Source: Atopsyche davidsoni (taxonomy: Eukaryota; Arthropoda; Insecta; Trichoptera; Hydrobiosidae). From it: a stretch of DNA of 64,000 bases. Below, piece by piece: positions 24,531-35,600 of this stretch (its first letter is position 1; each line of letters begins with the position of its first letter). The DNA is taken from positions 6,944,001-7,008,000 of the forward strand of contig JAILWY010000021.1 of NCBI GenBank assembly GCA_022113835.1, given 5' to 3'. The notes beneath the pieces are model-generated. The model ran no database searches. It saw only the letters and a program-made list of their open reading frames with translations, and was not told the DNA's origin. Made by a program: the position numbers and the translations under genes.

Positions 24531-25880
24531 ATTCTAACCGACACTCGCCCAAGATCAAAAACGAATGTTGATCTGTTTATTTAACCGAGGGTGATTCAGC
24601 CACGCAGGCTAGCATACGGTAAAAGCCGAATTGATCACTCTATACGTGTATACGCGACCCCTTTGCATGTTAAAAAATTCTGGAGACTCCCTAGACGTAG
24701 GGTCTTAATAACACTATTTATTTATTGTAATGTAGGACCTACAAACAATTGTATTATATATTAACCCGCGACCACCCTGGAAAAACACTGCTATATGCGA
24801 AATATGGATGCCGGTGTTGGGAAATACAAAAAAAAAACATTTCTCGCCTTTTTACGTATGCACGTTAAAAGGTTACAATGAAAGCGAAAGCAATAAGTTA
24901 TATTGCTTATTTAACAGCAATCCAAAAATAGCGTTTTTTATACATATTTTTTTCCTAGATAAACTCAATTACGATATACCACCTAAGCCACCCCTTGTAA
25001 GCCCAACAACCTGCGCGTAGGATCAGGGGATAGCACATAACGTTTATTAGGGAAGTATTTTCTTTTGACCTGTCTGCGCTGCTTAAACGAAAAGTTTTCA
25101 TCGTCATCAGAAAATATAATGATAAATTATATTTTTAGTAAAAGTGCTGTTATAAAAAAATAAATAGAGAATGACGTTTCTAGAGTACTTGTTGAAAATA
25201 ATTTTCGCGTAACAAAATGTAATCATTTTAATGAAATAAACCACCGGGAATAATACTCATTAAGGTTTATAATATTTTAAGTTATCACTTTTTCAATACT
25301 TTATTTAAGCTCATTTTTTTAATTTTAATAGCATCATCTATTGTTGTGATCATAAACGTCTACTCCAACTCCCTGAGAGATGTTGGACAGTAGAAGAGAA
25401 AGCCAGCATTGAGGTTTTGGAAATCAGCCTGCAATTTACGTTTATCAGTTTGTAAGTGTAACTTATTTCATATAAAATCAATAGATGGTGTTTTATATAT
25501 TTTTAAGTATAATAAATCACTTGGTCTATAGTGACTTTTTGTCATTTTCTTTATATTTCTATGCCATATTTTTTTAACGGCTTGGTAAAACACTTACCAT
25601 AAAAGCATGTCCAAGATTATTATTTATTATATCTTGTATCATTATTACATGTAAATTTAATAACGCATTTATTTGGGATGAAATCCTAACGTTTTTTTTT
25701 GATTTTCTAAAATACTTATTATCAGGTTTAAAAAAAAAATAATTAGCTGTTCCACGTGAGGTGTTTTGTGATTTGCTAGTATATAATTACATAATATTTT
25801 TTTGTTTATTTCAAATATCTCGGTTCAATATTTTTTTTTATCTTCACATTCACATCATCTGAGTTTGGTTAATTTCGGTT

Positions 25881-25881
<1 letters not shown>

Positions 25882-25937
<56 letters not shown>
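25882..25937. repeat. A19 followed by (TA)n microsatellite
   Basis: A run of 19 A (25882-25900) passes directly into about 18 TA repeats. The A-run next to a simple repeat can mark the 3' end of an old retroposon, but no body was recognised upstream. Confidence 0.9.
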
Positions 25938-25941
<4 letters not shown>

Positions 25942-28238
25942 TACAAGCAATATAATAGTAGAGAGTAAATAATTTTTTTATTTTAGACGTCAGAAATGCT
26001 ACAGCAAATATTCCGTAATATTATATTTAATAAGTGTTACCAACTCGTTATGCAAAAGTTTCCTATGTATATATTTATTTTTCAATTGCTCAGTAATTCG
26101 CATCGTCAAGGCTGGTTAAACTTAGAAAAACTCCTGTCAACCGTGAGAAGTTAATGTCAGTTGATCCAACACCTAATTGTAGTAATCTACGCTTAAAGTG
26201 TCGGGTGCATCGCGAATAACCGCAGAGAAAGTACTTACTGGATTGCTGACAGTGTTTTGTGTATTTTTATAGTAAACTATTTAATAGATATTTCAAAAAG
26301 AGGAAATGCCTGAAATGAAAAAGTATCTGTAAACAAAAGGCAATTGTTAAAATGTGAAGATTTTTAAATTTATTGTTACCCAATACAATACGGGAAAGTC
26401 AGTAAAAATCAATTGCTTTTATATCTGCAATCAAAACAAGACATTAATAAAAATAAAAATAGTCACAGCATCTAGTGAAATTGTGTTTCAGTGTGCCAAA
26501 ATTACAACCTGTTGTACAATATGCTTTAAGTTATTAATTCACTTGTGAAAAGGCGAAAATAATTGTCAGATTGTTTTTAGAGATAACTGGGATTTGAATC
26601 CCAAGGGTTTGATTAAAAATAATTCAGATATCATTACTGATCGAATAATTATTGAAAATGTAAGAATTTTACTTATTTTTCAGCGTTTAAAAATAGCTTG
26701 GTTTTACTTTAATAATCCAAACTGATAAAATAAAAATTCTTTGTCGCATTATAAACATTAAAAATACAGTCTGTGTACTCAACAATACAATAATAAAATT
26801 ACTTCGTTATCTGCCTCTAATTAAATTTTAAGTTTCATAATTCACATCGTGACGTTTAATTCTTTTACATTAAGCATGGCACATTAACTAAAAGTAGATC
26901 ACTAGAGAAATGGTATATCCGTGGACCGAGAGCCCAAAATATGTGAGAAAACTATCCGACGCACCTTTGTAATAAGTAAAACACGTTCAGTTTATTTAAC
27001 GTTGCTTTTATTATAAAAAGTATGAATGTACAAAGTTCTATTCACACAGAATAATTTATGCTCGACTCACAAGAAATTTATACAAAAAGAAATATGTTAA
27101 CTTAGCCATTCGAACAGCGATGGAATAACCTTAACAAAATAAATTAACACCTAACTGTACAATATTTTTACAAAAGATTTTTTTATCATTCATCCCAACA
27201 TGTAGATTGTGTTTTATATTTTTTAGCGGAAAATATCCATACCCCCTGCTAATGCTACCCCATATTTGCTGTAAATGTTTTATATTTAATTGTAAAAAAA
27301 GAAAGCCTATTATGGATAGTGGATAAAAATATTTATATCCAAATATGTGAAATGTTCTAAAACAAAATTTATTATAAAAGATATTATAAATAAGCATTAA
27401 ACTCTTACTATTAATATTAATTATATAAGCATCTACTATAAAAACACGTACTATCTATTAAAGCATATTACATAAATATATAAACAGTTACATTTCATAC
27501 TCAAAATATTCACACTTACAAAATATGTGATGTGAGAAATTTAAGCCTAATTTTGTTAAGAGCATATTTTTATATTTTTTTTAATATTTTCAATGCACTA
27601 TCACAATTTTGTATTCAAAAATTGTGTCTTTTAAAAAATATTTGTTATTAATTTTAATTAAATAAATATGTAATATTTTAGGGGCGAATCAATAATTATA
27701 CGCTTAATACATCCCTCTTTCAGTGACACAAAGAGCTTTTCAATGTTGAAAAGCCAAATTTTAAATAAATTAATTTTATAAAAAAATATATTTAAACGGT
27801 TTGATATATTTAAATGTTTAATATCCAGGTAAAGGATATTAGAAATTTTTAACTTATTCTATATTTTGAGCAAATATCATTTAATTTTAGCTAGATAATA
27901 GTGTGTGGTTTTACCACTGAGTTTTAACATCTAATAAAACTGGCTTAACAATGCTTATTACTGAAATTTTGGAAGAAAAAAAACATAAATATTACAAAAA
28001 TACAGTCTTCTAGCTCCACATTCTCGTAACGCCAAGAGCAGAATCGCCAAATTTTTAATTATTGATTATTATTTTCAAAACTACAATACGATAGCATATC
28101 ATGTCAAAAATAATACATCAATAATTTATACTTACGTTATTTAAATTTATAATAACTTAATTTTATAAATATCCTAATAACATCATGTTCGTGTTAAAAC
28201 ACTTTACACATTGAAATATTGCTGTACAATATACACTT

Positions 28239-28333
28239 TATTGTAATTTTATTATACGATGTTAAATATTTCAAATGTACGAAATATTCAATCCCTCAGA
28301 AACTTCAATACTGCACGTAGTTCACATAGTTAT
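28239..28333 (-). CDS. Putative 3'-terminal exon of the large secreted-protein gene
   Basis: A very good minus-strand acceptor (TTTTCTCTGGTTCCTTTCAG) precedes 28333. The frame compatible with a phase-1 donor reads NYVNYVQY after one junction codon and stops at 28305. Two AATAAA signals follow at 28258-28263 and 28247-28252, 40-60 bases after the stop, an ideal distance for mRNA cleavage. Two donors upstream could feed it: 28712 (AAG|GTAACG, after the stop codon at 28739, making this exon pure 3'UTR) or 28755 (ACG|GTATCG, which would swap the last residues for the NYVNYVQY tail and give 593 residues). Confidence 0.5.
28247..28263 (-). terminator. Polyadenylation signals
   Basis: Two AATAAA hexamers on the minus strand (28258-28263 and 28247-28252) follow the putative terminal exon. 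Their position makes them the likely end of the large minus-strand transcript. Confidence 0.5.
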
Positions 28334-28738
28334 CTGAAAGGAACCAGAGAAAATAATTAAAATCATATAAATATATTTATTTATTAAACAATGAATCGTT
28401 ATGTTTAGATAGACGAACAGCATAGAATTAATGAGTTAGTTACGATTATGGTACTGAAATGAAACCAAACTTATAAAAGTCACAAATTTCTGTTAGTAGA
28501 TACACCATAGAATATAAACACATTTCGAGGCATGAAGATGAAATCATTTACACGTGCGTTTGTTAAATGCTAAGTCAGAAGATGTCAGTGAGTCAAGAAC
28601 AGTCATGAGGTTATTCAAGTGTCGATAACGAGGTTCAAGATTGAAACTTCATGACGGTCCAACAACAAAACAGAAAGGAGAGTTTAGGTTGTTGGCGCCA
28701 TTGTGTCGTTACCTTGTTTCTAATTTTCAGTCAGTCAG

Positions 28739-29676
28739 TCAAAAGTCAGCGATACCGTCAGTCAATCTAATTATTCTGTTCCCTCTAAGCTCGTAAGTTA
28801 CTGATTTTTCCACGCCTAAAATTTTGGTCTGCCCAGCGTTGAGAGACACTTCCGGTGGAAGCTCTGTTGTCGTCCTCGTCGTTGTAGTTCTTGGGGTCGT
28901 TGTGTCTGCTCTTTCTTTGGCCCCATGCGTCTGCTTTACTTCAGCCATTTTTTCGTATAAACTGAAAGGATCGAGTGCCGCAGGAAGCCTCGAGGAATCT
29001 GATCTCTGCATTGGTATTTTGTCCACGTTATTGGTTATTTTACTCAATGCTAACGGTACCAGGTGACTTTTTGGCCTGAACACAACCTCTTTGGGAGAAG
29101 AGTAGCTTGCTTTAGAGTCAGGGAATGATTCCAGGTAAGAATTGTAATTGGCTCCATTTTGAGATGAGTCGTAATTGTTATTGTTGAATTCTGATTGAAT
29201 CAAACTGTCCACCATGGTTTGTAGATCTGGCTGGCGAGGCGCGATCGCATCGTATGAGACGGGGGCACCATACGAGTTGGTTGGTAGTGAAGGTCCCGAA
29301 GTCTCACCGATAGGTTTGAAAGGAGGAACGTCGTTGGTGAAAGGAGTGTAGGAGTTTTTGTGTGGCAGAGGAGGCGGCGGGTGGTAAATGGGGTCGCTGT
29401 AAGGTTCTGAGGGAGCGGACGGGGCTGAACCGGAAGAAGGAGCCGAAGGAGAGGACGGAGCGGAGGAGTGTGCAATGTGACTCGGCGCTGAAGGAGTTTG
29501 AGCTGGCAACTTTGAGCCGATGATTCCCTTTAGAGCTTGCAGTGCGCTGGTGATAAAGGAGGTGGGTGGCCTGGAAGGAGCGGAGTGAGCGTCCTGAGTG
29601 ATTCCGTGAGCACTCGATCCGTCGACCGGTTGGAGAAGTATAAATCCAGCTTGCAGTCCAGTCGGCTTTCCTCGTC
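28739..29676 (-). CDS. Coding exon 6: Ser/Pro-rich and Thr-rich C-terminal part
   Basis: Acceptor TTTTCTGACCAACAATGTAACAG. It encodes residues 278-589: a short hydrophobic start (GLQAGFILLQPVDG), SAPSSPSAPSSGSAPSAP low-complexity sequence, PPPPLPHK, SGPSLPTNSYGAPVS (echoing SGPSLPVSGYGPP of exon 5), an Asn/Ser/Tyr-rich stretch, a Thr/Arg mucin-like linker and a charged tail ending ITRLTDG-like IRLTDGIADF. The stop is TGA at 28739-28741. A donor 26 bases beyond the stop may lead to the exon at 28333. Confidence 0.85.
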
Positions 29677-32600
29677 CTGTTACATTGTTGGTCAGAAAAT
29701 GTAATATTGATAATCAGTAAAACGGTCATGTCTTGTCAAAAATATTCTATTGTTGGGTGTGAATTCATAATATCAAAAACACGTAAACATTCTAAATCAG
29801 TTATTTTCATTCGTAATTTTTTTTTATAAGGTCTCATTTGGGTCGGTTTGTAAGGTCGTTTTTTTTTATCGCTACAGTGAAATTGCAGCTTATAAAATGA
29901 AGGCCAAAAATCCTATATCACAACTTTCTCCATATCGGCTATGAGCGCAAACACCGATACGGCCGTGAGATAGTATTCACCGCTCCAGGGCATGGCCTCT
30001 GCATACCATCTTAAAAACAATCAAATTCTGCTTTGGTGCTTACAAAAATACTTATTGGAAAATTTGTAAAAAATCTTTGTTGCTTACTGTGAAAATAAAA
30101 AAAAAATCGATAGTCTAGTAAAAGAATTTAACTGATTTACATAAATTATTTAATTGAATTTTAAAATCTACTGTAGATGTGGTTATTTAATTTTTAATTA
30201 TAAAGTACTGCTATTATTTTTTTAAGTCTTCTTAATTACGGAAATCACGTAATGTGTACATATTAAAACAGTATGAGTGAATAATTACAAAATAAAAACG
30301 TAAAACCAATATATAAATATACGAGCGGTGCCTAAGATAAAATTATTCAAGTTCAAACACTGTAAAGGTCAAAATATTTTATGAGTTATGAGTAAATAAA
30401 ACTAAGTGGAAATCTCTTCATGTAAAATATGACCTTTTATTAAATATTTTTGTCACGGTAGTGTTAAATGCAATAGTAAATTTGTCCACAACGAACACTT
30501 GTGAGAATTAAGCGCGGTGATATATACAAATATATTTTACAAAAATAATCTAATTTCATAATTTGCCTAAAACACCGCAATCGTCGCAGTTCCACGGCTT
30601 AGTAGCGTGGTCATGGTCACCCTAACGGCCAGCCAAGTTCAAGGCCTGGCGCGGTACCGGTCGAGGTGAGAGGACCGTGCCCAGATGCTGTTATTTTCAA
30701 TAACGCTCTGCGTACGGCCTTTTAGGAGCACAATATTATTATTTTTTTAAAATTAATATAATAATATGAGTATTTTCTATTTTAATGGCTCTTACGATTT
30801 TATCGAAATCAGCACGGAAATCAATTACAATTTTTTTAAATTTCTACTTTTTCGTATGCGCACGTTCACAGTTTTAATGCCCACGGTCAAACTTCAATAT
30901 TGCCAGCCAAAAAGTATTTATAAAACGAAAGTTTATAATATTAGGATTAATTGAAAAAAAAAACTTTTATGAGTAATTGGGTAATCGAGAAATTCGAGAA
31001 GCCGTCCGTGTGTGTTTTCGCAAAGGTGCTGCGGACTCCAGAGAGATCTGCGTAAAAATAATGATTTTCTTGCGGCAAATGGCCGGTCGATGAGACCTGT
31101 CGCACCAAGGGTCGATACTCCGCAAACCAGTATGCAAGTGAATGTGTGTCAGAGAGATGGGATGAAAGTAACATCCGACCGCAGCTCGCCTTTCTTGGTC
31201 CACAAGGTAAAGAAAGACATTACTAGCAAATCGAAAGGGCTTTTTTTTTACTATTTCAAAAACAAAACTTATGAATGACAATGATGAAAATATATTATGT
31301 CAAGTAAAGGTTACTCATGATTGATATTCAATTTGATCATATCTGCATTTTTAAAATTAATTTATAGTCTACATAATATTACTTTAAGAATATCAATTTA
31401 CACCTGAATCCACGTGTATTCGAAACGATTTTATTCCTAAGCTTATTTGATATAATAGCATAGTAACTAAAATCTAAAGAAGGTGCAATATTTTGTATTC
31501 ATTCTAAATAATTTAGTGTTCGTCAAAATAATAAGTCAGAAAAATCTGCATAGATCTGATATTATCGAGTGTTATCAAGATGCGAGTATTATTATATATT
31601 AAATATCACCGGTTCTCGACCGCTTCGATACAGGTAGGTAGAAAATGAAGGTAGGTTATGTGCAACGATATGGGCGAAAGTGACTGCAGTGCTCGGCTGG
31701 ACGTTTCACAGTTAATGTATGCTATTTTTTAGTTTCTCAAAATGATGATGCTATAACACGAAAAAATAATCTGCGTGATTTTTATTACAACCAGAAAGAA
31801 TCTGGAATTCATTTCGGCCAAACAGAATCGATTAAGCAGATAATCGACTTACTAGAATATTAAAGTTATACAATGTAGCTTTACTCTGGTACTAATGAAC
31901 CGTGAATCTATTATTAGGGACAGATGTTTAAGTCTATTTTTTACGTACTTTGTAGTATATTGATAGATGATGAATATTTTTTCTTCGTATAAAAGTGAGA
32001 GTTTATTGATTTATTATAATTTGGGCTTAACTTTAGTAATAAAAATTGTAATATATGAAAGTTTTTGTGCTTTGAATAAATTTAACGGACAAGCCCCAAA
32101 AATGTTTATATTTTCTCTAAGAAAAAACTTTTAAGAGATACTGAATTTTTAAGGCAGATTATTCATTAAAAAAACTTTTAAAATATATCTCAATTTAATT
32201 AATAATATATTTTTAAGAAAATCAATTGGAAAAATTAAATACCTTAAAAGCGAAAATTGCAGGTCGATATCTTATCGAAAAATAACAATGGTGTGAAATT
32301 AGAGCTTTATTGCTGTTTTGATCTCATTTAGGCTGTGATTAAATTATGCTAATTAAAATGAAGCAAAATGTATCTATTTACTGGTATATTTAAGTTTAAA
32401 TAAAATACTTAATATTTTTAAACCGGCCATAAAATCAGTGTGATATGATCAGAATGAGTTGTTAAGAACATTTTTTTTTATTTGGGAATTATCAAATATC
32501 CCTTTCTCCGGAAGCAGCTTTGTCCCGGTGAAAGGATAAGTGAAGACTTCGATTCAGATCGAAAGGTAGAGCAAGTTTTACCGGAACCTTTCATTCACCA

Positions 32601-35600
32601 TAGAACAATAATGACATTTTATTAGAACGAGCTGCGATGCTCTTGCCATAAATAAGTAAGTTTATTAAATTTAGGAATTACCACAATTAAAACACTGGAA
32701 TTAAAATCGTGATGTTGATTGCATAAATGAAAGCCTAGAACCATTATGTTCTTAAGTTAATACTCATAAATACATTATCATATCTATTTCAATTTAACCT
32801 TCTCATTGTTTGGTGGCTAGCACGCTTGACCGTCGGATCCCAAGCTCTAATCCGGATGACTATTAGTATTTTCAGGGTATTTACAATTGATCAAATTTAA
32901 ATCATTTAAAAAGACCTCTTTATATCTGTGGTTTCTCTGTCAAACGAATTGATCAAGTCTGTCATTTCTTTTTTCCAGCGTTATTGTTACCAGCTACTTG
33001 CTTTCATCTTAAATTTATAAATAAATATCAAATAATGGAATCAACTATAATCTATTGGTTATGATGATCACGATTTGTTTATTTAAGACATGATTTAACA
33101 GATCTAGATTCTTAATATGATTCACTGCTCAGTTTACGCTTAATCGCTTACGTATAAAAACTGGCAAGAACTTTTGGTTAATTCAGTCAGTTTTAATAAC
33201 TGTGACTTATGACTTTTTTATATGGGAGGTTACGTATGCGTTCATTGTTTATGTTAATTGTCGGTTTTCTAGTAGTAAGTTTTTTTAATACACCCATAAC
33301 GAATTTAATGATGCGTACCCGGTCTGGTGCGTTACATGAATGTACGTCTAATGATCGCGAGACCTTTGCATTTCTAGACCGACAAGTTCGATAAAGTAAC
33401 TTTCGCGAATTCGCAGACTCTCCCGTTTAAGACATTAAAAGCATTTCTTTGTGAGATTTTGTGCCGGAGTGAATGGGTACTCTCTATGTAAATTTTAATC
33501 TGTTATGCTCATGTCCCGAGGTGAATTAGACTGGATGGGAAACAAAGAGCACGGGAAACGTTGAACTGGTCTGCTTGAAATTTAAAAATAAACTATTCAT
33601 GTAAAAAAAAAATAGGTAGGTCTGTTATTTTTGTAGCTTGTCCAGAATATATATATGACTTACTTTCGAAAATTATTAACGTATATTTAAAATTTAAAAT
33701 ATTGTATTACTTAAATTTTTCAACTATATAAATCATGCAAATAATGTACTCTTCATAGAAATTTGTACAATTAATGCAAATTAGGGATATTTTCCCATAT
33801 ACGAAGATATGTTATTATATATTTCTACGTAAGTGTTTGCAATCAATTTTTGTTACGTTATTACTTCCATGCAAGTGTAGGTCGGAGTTCCAGTTAGCTG
33901 GATATGCCACGAAAATGCAGATCTTCGTGGTTTATGAGAGAAATTTTTTTTCACTAATAAGTATCGTCTCGTTAAACATAAACGCCTTATGATATAATAA
34001 AAGGTTTTTGCCAAACCTAGTGCATAGCCTTATTGTAAAAGTAAGTTTATTTATCACGTACATTACTCTTTCTTCGTATTCTAGTATGTTAATTATAGTG
34101 TCACTGTGCGTATTTTCTTTTTTTTTTTTTTTGAATAAAATTTACTTTAGATAATATATGGTATTGTATCTAGTATTTGAAAAGGGTATACCTTCATAGG
34201 GTGAGGAGTACTTGGTGGGTCCATATATGTTGTTGTGTACAGCCGGACCGTAATAGGGTGCAGGGGCGGGGGCTGAGGGAATCTCGTGATAGGCGGGCCC
34301 TGAGGGTGGACCGTAGTGAGCGGGAGGACCTGAAGGAGGTCCATAACCAGACACCGGCAGAGAAGGTCCTGAAAGCGTACACCGCAGATTAAATACTGTG
34401 CTCATTTCTGTAAATGTATTTTATTAAATTTGAAGAGTTGACTTACCACTAGGGTGGATGGAGTGGATGGGCGCAGGGATGTGGATGGGCGCAGGGATGT
34501 GGATGGGCGCAGAGATGTGGGCGGGCTTGTGCTTGGGCGGGGACAGGTGCGCGGAGTTGACGATGTGCCGACCCAGGTTGGTGACCGCCTCTCCCTTGAC
34601 GCTGATGATTTTGCCGACTCCCGTGGCGATGGCGCCGCCGCCCTTGATCAGCTGACCCTTCAGGATCGTCACTCCTCCGGTGATGGCCTTCACGGCTTGG
34701 AACAGCGTGTTCAGGATGGATTTTTTCAGCGTCCAAAAGTCAAATGATTTCATTTGATATGACTGAAATTTATGTAAAGTTTTTAAATTTTTGAGTAAAA
34801 TACTTGAGTGATTTTCCACATGTTTACATTCACGTTGGTATTATCAAACAGAACGGTTAACGGTTTCGCCAACGTGAAAGGTTACAAATAAAAACGAACA
34901 TGTGGAAAATCACTTAAATATTTTACTCAAAATTATTAAAATGGAATTCCACCAAGTACTCTCTGTCAAAAATATTGAATTTCTTAAAGTTTTTAAAATA
35001 AAAATATACACTGTACAAAATAAGTATTCTATAATTTAAGTATCTTTTTCAGTTTTTCAGTGCTTCTAGCTTAGATTTTTTTAAACAACTACTGATTTTT
35101 CTGAAATACAATTTGAGGGCCGTATTTTGTATAAACATATACACAAAAATTAATTTAAAAATAATGAAATTAAATTTGTTGGTATTTTACGATTTTTTGA
35201 AAGAAAAATGTAAAAAATTATTAAATTAATTTGTACTAAGAAATTGTAATTAATTTGCACAAAAATAAGAGCATCAATTAGTCATCTTCATGTTTTGCAG
35301 GTCACCTTTCTCTTTCTTTTCATAATTTCATTAAAAATAATATAAATTAAATAAAGTAACCTTTTTAATTATCTATTAAACTTTCGAAAGTTGATAGACG
35401 GACTGACGTATAAAAATTTGCATAAATGGGCGTTTATATGTTACCATAAATATAAACACTGCAAGAAGAATATTTTTTATTTATCAAACTGCATTACATA
35501 AAGACATTACATCATTGTTACTATTTGTCCAATCAAGTATAAGGAGTACAACTCCATATTTATGATTTGGTTAAACTATATTATCACTCAAAGTGTACAA

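Larger units (their letters stand above)
20560..28224. other. Long non-coding stretch with small repeats
   Basis: Most of this interval is featureless AT-rich DNA. Supported items inside it (palindromes at 21912 and 22825, a candidate exon at 24385 and a microsatellite at 25882) are listed separately. A fragment near 21050-21110 (GGTTGTTAAACCGA...GGTACGATTCCC) has weak tRNA-like boxes. The 130-codon frame at 21985-22374 is open but not convincingly coding. Confidence 0.5.
29677..34191 (-). other. Intron 5 (4.5 kb)
   Basis: It holds a possible nested plus-strand gene (33153-33592), a GC-rich block near 30590-30730 with tRNA-like A/B-box resemblance, and a second GC-rich block at about 30980-31220 with open frames on both strands. 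Near 32815-32870 lies another weak tRNA-like fragment. The remainder is AT-rich without identifiable content. Confidence 0.6.

Noticed and set aside
32815..32870. Possible tRNA-like segment (TGGTGGCTAGCACGCTTGACC)
   Set aside because: A-box resemblance only; no T-arm or acceptor pairing.
34369..34407. In-frame alternative acceptor (ATTTACAG) that would add 13 residues to exon 5
   Set aside because: It would leave an intron of only 39 bp, too short for normal splicing; the CTTTCAG site at 34369 is preferred.
34454..34747. Open plus-strand frames over exon 4
   Set aside because: They are antisense shadows of the GC-rich tandem-repeat exon; the minus frame has matching splice sites and phases.
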